Assembly (NCBI GenBank): GCA_004556755.1
Contig: SFFW01000006.1
Location: 119,079-183,078, forward strand
Length of the DNA stretch: 64,000 nt
Source of the DNA: Clostridiales bacterium
GTDB taxonomy: Bacteria > Bacillota > Clostridia > Oscillospirales > Oscillospiraceae
Reading direction: 5' to 3'
The notes beneath the pieces are model-generated. The model saw only the letters and a list, made by a program, of their open reading frames with translations, ran no database searches and was not told the origin of the DNA. The translations under genes were made by a program, and so were the position numbers. Shown here one piece after another: positions 52,747 to 61,113 of this stretch (position 1 is the first letter of the stretch; each line of letters begins with the position of its first letter).

Positions 52747-53480
52747 TGAACAAAACGGACGGAAAAGTTGTGGGATACTGGACGGAGCGGGCGCACGATT
52801 TTGCATCGGTGCGGCGCAGTGAGCTGTCGGATGCGCTCAGCGAGCGCTGGCTGTGCGAGATAGAAAAGCGCCTGCCGGAGGGCAAGCGTCTGCGTGTGCT
52901 TGACGTCGGAACGGGGACGGGCTACTTTGCCGTCCTGCTTTCTCGGCTCGGACACGAGGTCACGGGCATAGACCTCACCCCGGCGATGCTTACGGAGGCG
53001 GAGCGCCTTGCAGCGGACTACGGCGTGACGGCACGCTTTGAGACGGGCGACGCTCAGGAGCTTTCCTTTGCAGACGGAAGCTTTGACTTTGTTATAAGCC
53101 GAAATCTGACGTGGACGCTGCCCGACCCGAAGAAGGCTTACGGCGAGTGGCTGCGTGTGCTGCGTCCCGGCGGGGTGCTTTTAAATTTCGACGCAAGCTA
53201 TGCCGACAACGTGCGCAACAATCAAAGCTCCGGCGCACACCTTCCTGCCGACGGGGTCTACGGTCACGTCGGCATGACGGACAGGCTCGAACGTGAGAAT
53301 GCGGAGATAACGCTGATGATGCCGCTGAGCTTACAGGAGCGTCCTTCGTGGGACATCGGCTGTCTCACGAGCTTAGGCGTTTGCGACTGCGGCTTTGACA
53401 GGGCGGTGGGCAGACGCATCCTCGGCGACAGAGACCTTGCCGATGCGCCGATGTTCCTCGTATGGGGGATAAAGAGTTAA
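52746..53480 (+). CDS. Class I SAM-dependent methyltransferase, second of two
   Basis: This 244-residue protein is related to the methyltransferase at 46109: motif I VLDVGTGTGYF, then SRNLTWTLPDPKKAYGEWLR, RPGGVLLNFDASY. The RNLTW and LLNFDA segments are nearly the same in both. The substrate is unknown. The start at 52746 overlaps the deacylase stop by 1 nt. It ends the operon, two nt before a large palindromic element. Confidence 0.85.
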   Translation: MNKTDGKVVGYWTERAHDFASVRRSELSDALSERWLCEIEKRLPEGKRLRVLDVGTGTGYFAVLLSRLGHEVTGIDLTPAMLTEAERLAADYGVTARFETGDAQELSFADGSFDFVISRNLTWTLPDPKKAYGEWLRVLRPGGVLLNFDASYADNVRNNQSSGAHLPADGVYGHVGMTDRLERENAEITLMMPLSLQERPSWDIGCLTSLGVCDCGFDRAVGRRILGDRDLADAPMFLVWGIKS

Positions 53481-53810
53481 AGAAAAAACCGAGGCGGTTG
53501 GGCGGACTCGGATAAGGAGAAGTCGGTTTTGAGCGGCTCTTTTCCGCCCATACTTCATAAAAAATCTCGGTAATACACAAAGTATTACCGAGATTTTGTT
53601 GTTTTGTCTGAACGAAAAATATCTCGCTCAAAACTGCTATGCACCCTGTAAAATCGGATTTTGTTCTGTGGCAAGGCAAAAAGCGCAGGAATAATGGATA
53701 TATATTCCGAGCATTTTTAACGCCGCCACGGGGCAAAAGACTTTTTACAGGGCGGCTTATCCTTATCTGAGTCCGCCCTTTGCTGCCTCGGTTTTGCTAT
53801 AAATTATAAA
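53481..53810. repeat. Nested multi-arm palindromic element
   Basis: The whole gap between two convergent genes is foldable. Outer arms of about 37 nt (53485-53520 and 53757-53795, AAAACCGAGGC...) pair; within them a GGTTTTGAGCG/CGCTCAAAAC arm encloses a perfect 16-bp hairpin (53561-53597), and a CCCTGTAAAA/TTTTACAGGG arm encloses a long hairpin (53668-53729). No gene is seen. It could be a miniature transposable element or a structured RNA. Confidence 0.8.
53561..53597. terminator. Perfect 16-bp bidirectional terminator-like hairpin
   Basis: AAAATCTCGGTAATAC pairs with GTATTACCGAGATTTT around a 5-nt loop. It sits inside the larger element at 53481-53810. Confidence 0.8.
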
Positions 53811-54893
53811 TTAGGAGAGCTTCATGTCGCCGTCCTTTATCCAGCCCGCCTTGCGGCACAGCACGCCGAATATCCACGACAGCAGCGCCGGAAGAACGAT
53901 GCAGATAAGCGCAAGACCTATCCAGTCCATGGCGGTGGGGCTTATCGCCGCAGCGCCGTTTGTCGGCTCAAGCCAACCCGTCCAAACGCCGATGGGTCCG
54001 CACAGACCGCAGGTACCCATGCCGGAGTTGACGGCAGCGCCGTTCATCTGAAGCTTAAATACGCAGGTCGCAAGAGGTCCCGTTATGGCGCTTGCGGCGA
54101 TGGCGGGGATCCATATGCGGGGGTTTCGGACGATGTTGCCCATTTGCAGCATCGAGGTCCCCAAGCCCTGCGACACAACGCCGCCCCAGCCGTTTTCCTT
54201 AAACGACACGACCGCAAAGCCGACCATATTCGCACAGCAGCCCGCAACGGCGGCTCCGCCCGCAAGCCCGGTCAGACCGAGCGCCGCACAGATCGCCGCA
54301 GAGGAGATGGGCAGCGTCAGCGCAATGCCGACGACTACGGAGACGACGATGCCCATGACGAGGGGCTGCTGCGTCGTCGCCCACTTTATGAGATCGCCGA
54401 CCTTGGACGCCGCCGTGCCGATGGGCTGCGCTATGAGCATGGCAAGCCCCACGCCGACAAGTATCGTGACGATGGGGGTGACGAGTATGTCAATCTTCGT
54501 CTCCTTGGAGACGAGCTTTCCGACCTCCGCTGCGATAACGGCGATGAAGTAGACCGCAAGCGGACCGCCTGCGCCGCCGAGCAGATTGGTCGCATAGCCG
54601 ACGGGTATCAGCGAAAACAGCACCATTCCCGGAGCGTGGAGCGCATAGCCTATCGCAACCGCCATGCCGGGACCCGCCATAGCCGAGGCAAAGCCGCCGG
54701 GGGTAAGTCCGGTCTTGCCGATGGGGTCACGCAGAAACGGGATGCCGAGCTGCGAGCCGAGAGTGTTAAGTATCGTGCCGACGAGCAGGGTGCAAAAAAG
54801 TCCCTGTGCCATTGCGCCGAGAGCGTCTATTCCGTAGCGGTGCAGAGATATCTCCACATCCTTGCGTTTTAAAAATGATTTTACCTTTGACAT
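53811..54893 (-). CDS. PfoR/PTS_EIIC_2-family membrane protein
   Basis: This 360-residue polytopic protein has eight or more membrane segments and resembles the PTS EIIC-like domain of the PfoR family (named for a Clostridium perfringens regulator of toxin genes). No EIIA/EIIB domains or genes are near, so it is probably a transporter without a PTS partner. GGFASAMAGPGMAV and MNGAAVNSGMGTCG are conserved-looking. A consensus promoter and a 20-bp palindrome lie upstream, next to niaR. Its ligand is unknown. Confidence 0.82.
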   Translation of the reverse strand: MSKVKSFLKRKDVEISLHRYGIDALGAMAQGLFCTLLVGTILNTLGSQLGIPFLRDPIGKTGLTPGGFASAMAGPGMAVAIGYALHAPGMVLFSLIPVGYATNLLGGAGGPLAVYFIAVIAAEVGKLVSKETKIDILVTPIVTILVGVGLAMLIAQPIGTAASKVGDLIKWATTQQPLVMGIVVSVVVGIALTLPISSAAICAALGLTGLAGGAAVAGCCANMVGFAVVSFKENGWGGVVSQGLGTSMLQMGNIVRNPRIWIPAIAASAITGPLATCVFKLQMNGAAVNSGMGTCGLCGPIGVWTGWLEPTNGAAAISPTAMDWIGLALICIVLPALLSWIFGVLCRKAGWIKDGDMKLS

Positions 54894-54917
54894 ACGATCA
54901 CCCGATAATTTTTCTTG

Positions 54918-54937
54918 ACAGGTGTCTTGACACCCGT
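54918..54937 (-). promoter_or_regulatory. Near-perfect 20-bp palindromic operator
   Basis: On the minus strand ACGGGTGTCAAGACACCTGT; half-sites differ at two positions. It lies just after the -10 box, over the expected transcription start of the PfoR-like gene. NiaR, encoded next upstream, is a candidate binder. Confidence 0.65.
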
Positions 54938-54944
54938 GAGGCTT

Positions 54945-54973
54945 ACTTTATCTTATAAAGCGGCGTTTGTCAA
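54945..54973 (-). promoter_or_regulatory. Predicted promoter of the PfoR-like gene
   Basis: On the minus strand TTGACA (54968-54973), 17-nt spacer and TAAAGT (54945-54950), followed by the 20-bp palindrome. Confidence 0.7.
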
Positions 54974-55241
54974 TCGCTATTGTGTGTTTATATCCTGACG
55001 AAGTTTTTTTCGCTTGCGGAAAATGTTGAATATTGTCGAGGCGCTCAAGGGAGCGGAATAAAAAAGAACACACCCTGCAAGATCCGATCTTGCAGGGTGT
55101 GATTTTTTGCTATGCAAAAGCATATCAAAAATAAGAAATGTGCCATTTCCTCGTCCCTGCGGGACAACCGGAAATGATACACAAAAACTTCATGCACCGA
55201 CAATTGCGCATTTTCGTGGTGCGTTGCTCACGCATGAAGTT
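54974..55241. other. Palindrome-rich region between niaR and the PfoR-like gene
   Basis: No gene seen. On the minus strand downstream of niaR there are three structures: AAAACTTCATG/CATGAAGTTTT around an inner stem, a nested CATTTCC/GGAAATG hairpin enclosing GTCCC/GGGAC, and a perfect 15-bp terminator (55069-55101). Confidence 0.65.
55069..55108. terminator. Perfect 15-bp terminator after niaR
   Basis: CACACCCTGCAAGAT pairs with ATCTTGCAGGGTGTG around CCG. Read on the minus strand, the niaR direction, it is followed by TTCTTTTTT; a T6 run also follows on the plus strand. Confidence 0.88.
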
Positions 55242-55760
55242 TTATGCCTCCGAGTTTTCGTAGAGCAGTCCGGCTTCCGCAAGCTGTGCCTTCGTGCGAA
55301 GGAACGAGGCTTCGTCGGGGCATCTGAGTCTGTGCAGATGAACGCCGCCGGTGAGCGCCGAGAGCGGACTTACGCTGCCGCTTTCAAGGTTCAGCACGAA
55401 CTGCGACACGTCGTAGCGGCTGGAGAGCCTGAGCGCTGCGGTGAGCTGACCGTATATCGGGTGATCGACCGACACGTCAAGCACCGTGCAGCCGTTGTCG
55501 ACCATGATGTTAAGCTCACGCTCCGCATCCTTGCGCTCGTGAACGCAGGCGACGGTGAAGACAAGCCCCGGAGTGTCGGTGAGCATATAGCCCCTCGGCG
55601 TGCTGCTTATCGACTCGCCCGCCGCACGGAGCAGGGCAACGTCGCCGACGATTATCTGACGGCTCACGCCGAGCCTGCGTGCAAGTGCGGTGGCGCTGAG
55701 GGGAGCGGAGCTTTCGGCAAGGGTTTTTAAGATCTCGTTGCGCCTTTCTGCGGCATCCAC
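55242..55760 (-). CDS. niaR: Niacin-responsive transcriptional repressor NiaR
   Basis: This 172-residue regulator has an N-terminal winged helix (RRNEILKTLAESSAPLSATA, recognition helix near SRQIIVGD) and a C-terminal 3H domain named for its three conserved His (VHERKD, VDHPIYG, GVHLHRL). NiaR represses NAD biosynthesis and niacin uptake genes when nicotinic acid is high. It lies 3 nt after pncB and is probably cotranscribed with it, so it should control NAD salvage here. Confidence 0.93.
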   Translation of the reverse strand: MDAAERRNEILKTLAESSAPLSATALARRLGVSRQIIVGDVALLRAAGESISSTPRGYMLTDTPGLVFTVACVHERKDAERELNIMVDNGCTVLDVSVDHPIYGQLTAALRLSSRYDVSQFVLNLESGSVSPLSALTGGVHLHRLRCPDEASFLRTKAQLAEAGLLYENSEA

Positions 55761-55763
55761 GGC

Positions 55764-57215
55764 TCAGCCCCTCCTTTCCATAAGCATCTTGTCCTTGAGC
55801 GCCATAAGCTCCTCGGACAGATCGACATAGTAGTTGTGGGGGTAGTCAAAGCGCTTGACCTCCGGCCAAAGGGTGCTGACCTGATATGCGCAGTAGCGCT
55901 TCACGTCCTTGAGATCGGGAAGCTCGTATACAAGCTTGCCGCCCTTGAATATCGGCACGAGCAGCTCTCTTGCCTCGAAGTTTTCCATGACCTTGCTTTT
56001 CCATCTCGCTTCGGGGTCGCAGATCTCAAGCGGTTTTGTGTCGTCCACCGTCTCGTGGTGCAGGCAGATATAATCCGCCTCCGCCATGCCCGTCTCACGG
56101 TTGTAGAAGCGGTAGACCTTCTTAAAGCCGGGGTTCGTTATCTTGCCGAGGTTTTCGCTTATCTTGATCTTGGGAATGAGGTTCCCGTCTGCGTCCTCGA
56201 CGGCACAGAGCTTGTACACGCCGCCGAACACGGGGTCGGACTTTGCGGTGATAAGGCGCTCGCCGACGCCGAAGGAGTCGATCTTCGCACCCTGAAGCAG
56301 CAGCTCGGTGATAAGGCGCTCGTCAAGCGAGTTGGAGACGGTGATGCGGCAGCCGGGCCAGCCGGCGGCGTCGAGCATCTCTCTTGCCTTGCGGGTGAGA
56401 TACGCCATGTCGCCGGAGTCAAAGCGTATGCCGCAGTTTGTTATACCGAGGGGCTTCAGGACGTTGTTAAACGCCTTGATCGCATTGGGAACGCCGGATT
56501 TGAGGGAGTTGTAGGTATCGACGAGCAGCGTTGCATTCGTGGGGTAGGTCTTGCAGTAGGTCTCGAACGCCTCGTACTCGGAGTCGAACATCTGCACCCA
56601 GGAGTGCGCCATGGTGCCGCCTGCGGGAACGCCGTAGACGGAGTCGGACACGGTGCAGGCGGTGCCTGCGCAGCCGCCGATGTAAGCCGCCCTTGCGCCG
56701 GTTATGGCGCCGTCCGCTCCCTGCGCACGGCGGGAGCCAAACTCCAGCACCACTCTGCCCTCGGCGGCACGGCAGATGCGGTTTGCCTTCGTTGCGATGA
56801 GGCTCTGATGATTGAGCGTCAGCAGAAGGTAGGTCTCAAGAAGCTGCGCCTGTATTGCGGGCGCCCTCACGGTCATTATAGGCTCTCTCGGAAAAATGGG
56901 GGTGCCTTCGGGGACCGCCCAAATATCGCCCGTAAACTCAAAGTGAGCAAGGTAATCGAGGAACGCCTCGGAGAACAGACTGCGCCCTCTGAGGTACTCT
57001 ATATCGTCGGCGTCGAAATGCAGGTCACGGATGTACTCGACCGCCTGCTCCAGACCTGCGGCGATGGCAAAGCCGCCGTTGTCGGGGTTCTGGCGGTAGA
57101 AAATGTCGAAGTAGGTGATGCGGTCGGTCATACCGTTTTCAAAATAGCCGTTGCCCATCGTAAGCTCGTAGAAATCGCATAGCATTGTCAAATTGATATT
57201 CTTATTTGCGCTCAT
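55764..57215 (-). CDS. pncB: Nicotinate phosphoribosyltransferase
   Basis: This 483-residue enzyme makes nicotinate mononucleotide from nicotinate and PRPP, feeding NAD synthesis. It begins with LTMLCDFYELTMGNGYF, and LEFGSRRAQG, VGERLITAKSDPVFGGVYKL and FDSGDMAYL are the typical family motifs. The start at 57215 has AGGAGG before it. It is followed by niaR. A promoter and a GCTGAC-GAA-GTCAGC palindrome lie upstream. Confidence 0.93.
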   Translation of the reverse strand: MSANKNINLTMLCDFYELTMGNGYFENGMTDRITYFDIFYRQNPDNGGFAIAAGLEQAVEYIRDLHFDADDIEYLRGRSLFSEAFLDYLAHFEFTGDIWAVPEGTPIFPREPIMTVRAPAIQAQLLETYLLLTLNHQSLIATKANRICRAAEGRVVLEFGSRRAQGADGAITGARAAYIGGCAGTACTVSDSVYGVPAGGTMAHSWVQMFDSEYEAFETYCKTYPTNATLLVDTYNSLKSGVPNAIKAFNNVLKPLGITNCGIRFDSGDMAYLTRKAREMLDAAGWPGCRITVSNSLDERLITELLLQGAKIDSFGVGERLITAKSDPVFGGVYKLCAVEDADGNLIPKIKISENLGKITNPGFKKVYRFYNRETGMAEADYICLHHETVDDTKPLEICDPEARWKSKVMENFEARELLVPIFKGGKLVYELPDLKDVKRYCAYQVSTLWPEVKRFDYPHNYYVDLSEELMALKDKMLMERRG

Positions 57216-57240
57216 GTCAGCCTCCTGAAGCACTGATTAT

Positions 57241-57258
57241 AAGCTGACGAAGTCAGCC
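57241..57258 (-). promoter_or_regulatory. Palindromic operator candidate of pncB
   Basis: GCTGAC-GAA-GTCAGC, a perfect 6-bp inverted repeat between the -10 box and the pncB start. It differs in sequence from the palindrome before the PfoR-like gene, so the two need not bind the same regulator. Confidence 0.5.
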
Positions 57259-57265
57259 TAACTGC

Positions 57266-57293
57266 ATTATATCGTATTTGAATTTTAAATCAA
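57266..57293 (-). promoter_or_regulatory. Predicted promoter of pncB-niaR
   Basis: On the minus strand TTGATT (57288-57293), 16-nt spacer and TATAAT (57266-57271), about 50 nt before the pncB ATG. Confidence 0.6.
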
Positions 57294-57299
57294 CAATTG

Positions 57300-58883
57300 T
57301 TATTCTTGCGACAACGAAGCCATCACGGACTCGGCGCAGCGGATGCCGTCCACGGCGGCGGAGGTGATGCCCCCGGCGTAGCCCGCACCCTCGCCGCAGG
57401 GGTAAAGTCCGAATATCTCGGACGACCTGTCCTCCCGCCGCAGTATGCGAACGGGTGAGGAGGAGCGGGTCTCGGGCGCTGTCAGAACCGCATCGGGGTC
57501 GTCAAAGCCGGAGAGCCTTTTGCCGAGGGCGGGGATGGCGTTTTCGAGGACGTCGGTGAGCTTTTCGGGGAAAAGCTCATGCAGCTCGCACCAATGCACG
57601 CCCGGACGGTAGGAGGGCGTCACGCTGCCGGAACCCGTGCTCTTGCGCCTTGCGAGAAAGTCGCCGACGAGCTGCGCCGGAGCAAGGTAGCTCCCGCTCA
57701 TTGCGAAGGCCTTTTGCTCGATGCTGCGCTGCCAGTACATCCCGCCGAGGACGCTCCTGTCGGGGAAATCCTCCGGGTGCAGCGTCACGAGCAGGGCGGA
57801 GTTTGCGTTTTCGCCGTCTCTGGCGGAAAGGCTCATGCCGTTCGTGACGACGCCGCCCTCCTCCGAGGCTGCGGCGATGACCTCGCCGCCGGGACACATA
57901 CAGAAAGTGTAGGCGGAGCTGCCGTCGGGGAAATGCTCGCTGAGGGAATAGTCGGCGGGCGGCAGCGGCAAGGACGTTTCTCCGTACTGCGCACGGTCCA
58001 CCGTTTTCTGCCGATGCTCTATGCGAACGCCCATCGAAAAGGGCTTCGGCTCCATGGGAACGCCGGCGTCGTGCAGCATCTCAAAGCTGTCTCTTGCCGA
58101 GTGACCGATGGCAAGAATGAGCCTGTCGCAGGGCAGGGTGTATTCACCGTCTTGGGAGGAGACGGTCACGGAGCAAAGCCGCCCCTTTTCTATACCAAGC
58201 CCCGAAAGGCGGCTCATAAAGCGCACCTCGCCGCCGAGAGAAATTATCTCCCGACGCATGGACTGCACCACGTTTATCAGTATGTCGGTGCCGATGTGCG
58301 GCTTTGCGTCGTACAGGATATGCTCCGGCGCACCGTGTTCATAAAAGGTTTTGAGAACAAAGGATATGCGGGGGCTTTTGATGCCGGTGTTCAGCTTGCC
58401 GTCGGAGAAGGTCCCGGCACCGCCCTCGCCGAACTGCACGTTGCATTCGGGGTCGAGTGCGCCTCCGGCTCTGAAGGCGTCCACCTTCGCTTTGCGCACG
58501 GCCGCTTCAGAGCCACGCTCAAGCACAACAGGGCGCAGTCCGGCACGGCTCAAAACGAGCGCCGCAAACATCCCTGCGGGACCGAAGCCCGCTATGACGG
58601 GTCGGGTCTCGGCGCTGAGGCGTGGAATGTCAAAGTCCGGCTCCGAGAAGGCGCACAGGTCCTTGCCGCCGAATTTTTGCAGCAGCCGCTTTTCGTTGTC
58701 GGTTTCAAGCGCCAGCGCATAGCGGTAATGTATGTCGTTTTTCTTGCGTGCGTCCAGCGATTTTTTGTTTATGCGAAGGCTTTTTATCTCACTCTTTCTC
58801 AGATGCAGGAGCTTTGCGGCTTTATCTGCAAGGAGCTCCTCGCTTTCGTCGGGGTACAGCTTTACGTTTCGAAGAAGTATCAT
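57300..58883 (-). CDS. FAD-dependent oxidoreductase, COG2509-type
   Basis: This 527-residue protein has an N-terminal alpha/beta domain (about residues 1-85, MILLRNVKLYPDES), a dinucleotide motif PVIAGFGPAGMFAALVLSRA (about 93-112) and a FAD-binding domain with GEGGAGTFSDGKLNTG. Members are uncharacterised dehydrogenases common in anaerobes. The start at 58883 follows GGGAGG. The upstream gene overlaps it by ATGA, so the two flavoproteins are coexpressed. Confidence 0.85.
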   Translation of the reverse strand: MILLRNVKLYPDESEELLADKAAKLLHLRKSEIKSLRINKKSLDARKKNDIHYRYALALETDNEKRLLQKFGGKDLCAFSEPDFDIPRLSAETRPVIAGFGPAGMFAALVLSRAGLRPVVLERGSEAAVRKAKVDAFRAGGALDPECNVQFGEGGAGTFSDGKLNTGIKSPRISFVLKTFYEHGAPEHILYDAKPHIGTDILINVVQSMRREIISLGGEVRFMSRLSGLGIEKGRLCSVTVSSQDGEYTLPCDRLILAIGHSARDSFEMLHDAGVPMEPKPFSMGVRIEHRQKTVDRAQYGETSLPLPPADYSLSEHFPDGSSAYTFCMCPGGEVIAAASEEGGVVTNGMSLSARDGENANSALLVTLHPEDFPDRSVLGGMYWQRSIEQKAFAMSGSYLAPAQLVGDFLARRKSTGSGSVTPSYRPGVHWCELHELFPEKLTDVLENAIPALGKRLSGFDDPDAVLTAPETRSSSPVRILRREDRSSEIFGLYPCGEGAGYAGGITSAAVDGIRCAESVMASLSQE

Positions 58884-60091
58884 TTTCCGAGCCTCCCTGC
58901 GATGCGCCCGCTCGTCCACGCCCATTGCAGATTGTAGCCGCCGCAGTTTCCGTCAACGTCGAGCAGCTCGCCGCAGACATAGAGATTCGGCACAAGTCGG
59001 CTCTCCATCGTGGCGGGATCTATCTCGCTGCAGCGGATGCCGCCCGCAGTCACCTGAGCGGCGGCAAAATCGCCGACGCCGTGCAGCGTGATGCACATAT
59101 CGAGACAGGCGTTTACAAGAGCCGAAACGTCACGGGGCGTAAGCTCTCTTATACTGCGTCCGCCGCCGATGCCGGAGTATTTGACCAGCATCTTGCCGAG
59201 GCGGTTGTGCAGCATACCCGTGAGTATCTCCGATGCCTCGTGATCGCCCATCTGCGTGATCCTCTTTTTCAGCATCTCCGAAAGCTCGGAGCGGGCATAT
59301 CCGTCGAGGAAATTGATGTGAACGACACTGCCCTTGCCGCACAGTGCGGCGGCACGGGAGATGTCAAAAGCGGAGGGACCCGAAAGCCCCGTCTCGGTAA
59401 ATTGCAGCTCGCCCTTGGAGCAGGCTACCGTATCGTCACCCGAACACAGACGCAAAGCCGCCTGCGCACGAACGCCCTTGAGCGCACGGGGATAGGTGGG
59501 GTCGGTCGTAAGCTGAACGAGCGCCGGATGCAGTGCCGTGCGCCGGTGACCCAAGGGTGCGAGCAGCTCATAGCCAAGCCCCGTGCCGCCGAGCTTTTCC
59601 CCGGCTCTGCCGCCGCAGGCGACGATGACGCAGTCGCTTTGAATGTCGCCGCCCTCGGTCTTGAGGGTGAAGCGGGGACCGTTTCGCTCTATCGCCGTGA
59701 CGGTACATGAGCAGCGTGTGTCCACGCCCCTTGCGTCGAGCGCAAAGCGCATGACGTCAAGCACGCTGTTTGCGGAGTTTGACAGGGGATACACCCTGCC
59801 GCCGTACTCGGTCACGGTGAGCAGACCGAGCTCTAAGAAAACGTCCAGTGCGTCCGAAACGCCGAAGCGAGAGAGCGCAGCGGCGGTAAATTCCGCATCC
59901 GCACCGTGGTAGTCGGCAGCGCTCGCTCCCGTGTTCGTGAGATTGCACCTGCCGTTGCCGGTGCTTAAAAGCTTTCTGCCGATGCGAGCCTGACGCTCAA
60001 GCAGCAGCACGCTGTTGTTTTTGTCCTCTGCGGCGGTCAGAGCCGCCATTATGCCGGAGGCGCCGCCTCCTATAACCGTAACAGTTTTCAT
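58880..60091 (-). CDS. NAD(P)/FAD-dependent oxidoreductase, HI0933/YhiN-type
   Basis: This 403-residue protein starts with a dinucleotide motif (VIGGGASGIMAALTA) and GRKLLSTGNGRCNLTN, the HI0933 family signature. The substrate is unknown. The start at 60091 is chosen because it follows GGTGA; a GTG 9 nt upstream overlaps the asparaginase gene more. ATGA overlaps the next flavoprotein. Confidence 0.85.
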   Translation of the reverse strand: MKTVTVIGGGASGIMAALTAAEDKNNSVLLLERQARIGRKLLSTGNGRCNLTNTGASAADYHGADAEFTAAALSRFGVSDALDVFLELGLLTVTEYGGRVYPLSNSANSVLDVMRFALDARGVDTRCSCTVTAIERNGPRFTLKTEGGDIQSDCVIVACGGRAGEKLGGTGLGYELLAPLGHRRTALHPALVQLTTDPTYPRALKGVRAQAALRLCSGDDTVACSKGELQFTETGLSGPSAFDISRAAALCGKGSVVHINFLDGYARSELSEMLKKRITQMGDHEASEILTGMLHNRLGKMLVKYSGIGGGRSIRELTPRDVSALVNACLDMCITLHGVGDFAAAQVTAGGIRCSEIDPATMESRLVPNLYVCGELLDVDGNCGGYNLQWAWTSGRIAGRLGK

Positions 60092-60092
60092 T

Positions 60093-61097
60093 TCAGTCAC
60101 CGCAGCGATAAAGAATGTCGTGAGCCACAGGCTCGTAGAAAAGGCGGCTGATCTCGTCGGGGTCCTTCGTCTTGCCGAGAATGTACATTATCTTCGCAAA
60201 CGCCGCCTCGGTGGTCATGTCGTACGCCTCAAGCACGTTGCGCCAACCTCGGAGCCTGTGACCGACGTTGTACACCGCAAGGTCTGAGCCTTCGTTCTGC
60301 ACCTGAGTGGTCATTATTATGACCTTGCCCGCCTTTATGCCGTCGATGATGACGTCGAGCAGACGGTCGTCGCCGTAGCTCGGTATGCCGCCCACGCCGA
60401 AGCTCTCGATGATGACGGCGTCCTTGCGGGAGAGCAGGAACTCAAGCTGCTCCGGGTCAAAGCCCGGCGTCATTTTGATAAGCCCGACCTTCGTGTCAAG
60501 CTCGGTGTTGAATTCCGGCACGGGGGCGGACTCCGGCTTTATATACTGCGTCAGAACGCCGTCCTGCACCGTTGCGATGCAGGGATAGTTGATGCTCTGA
60601 AATGCGGCGTATGACTTCGAGTGCGTTTTCCTTGCACGGGTGCCGAGTATCACTCGCCCGTTAAAGACGATGTTAACGCCGCACATTCCGTCGGCGCAGG
60701 CGCAGACGAATGCGTCGGAGAGGTTTATCTTGGAGTCGGTGGAGTCGTAGCCGATGGGCTTTTGCGCACCCGTCAGAATGACGGGCTTTACTGAGCCCTT
60801 TATCATGTACGACAGGGCTGCGGCGGTGTACGCCATCGTATCCGTGCCGTGGCTTATGACAAAGCCGTCGAAGTCGTCGTAGGCGTCACGCACCGCCTCG
60901 GCGATGCGCACCCAGTGGATGGGGGTCATGTTGGTGCTGTCCACAGAAAACAGGGAACGGCTCTCGACCCGGCAGCGGCTGCTTATGCCCGGGACGAAGG
61001 ACAAAAGCTGCTCCGGCGAAAGCTCCGGCGACAGTCCCGTATTGTGCGGCTCGGAGGCGATGGTGCCGCCCGTGCCGAGAAGCAGGATCTTTTTCAT
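60093..61097 (-). CDS. Type I L-asparaginase
   Basis: This 334-residue cytoplasmic enzyme hydrolyses asparagine to aspartate and ammonia. The first catalytic Thr is in LGTGGTIASE (about residue 12) and the second in SHGTDTMAYTA (about residues 84-94). It lacks a signal peptide, as AnsA-type enzymes do. It lies 16 nt after moaC and nearly touches the flavoprotein gene. Confidence 0.9.
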   Translation of the reverse strand: MKKILLLGTGGTIASEPHNTGLSPELSPEQLLSFVPGISSRCRVESRSLFSVDSTNMTPIHWVRIAEAVRDAYDDFDGFVISHGTDTMAYTAAALSYMIKGSVKPVILTGAQKPIGYDSTDSKINLSDAFVCACADGMCGVNIVFNGRVILGTRARKTHSKSYAAFQSINYPCIATVQDGVLTQYIKPESAPVPEFNTELDTKVGLIKMTPGFDPEQLEFLLSRKDAVIIESFGVGGIPSYGDDRLLDVIIDGIKAGKVIIMTTQVQNEGSDLAVYNVGHRLRGWRNVLEAYDMTTEAAFAKIMYILGKTKDPDEISRLFYEPVAHDILYRCGD

Positions 61098-61113
61098 AGG
61101 CTCCTCCGTTTCG

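Noticed and set aside
55836..57182. 448-codon plus-strand frame
   Set aside because: Antisense shadow of pncB.
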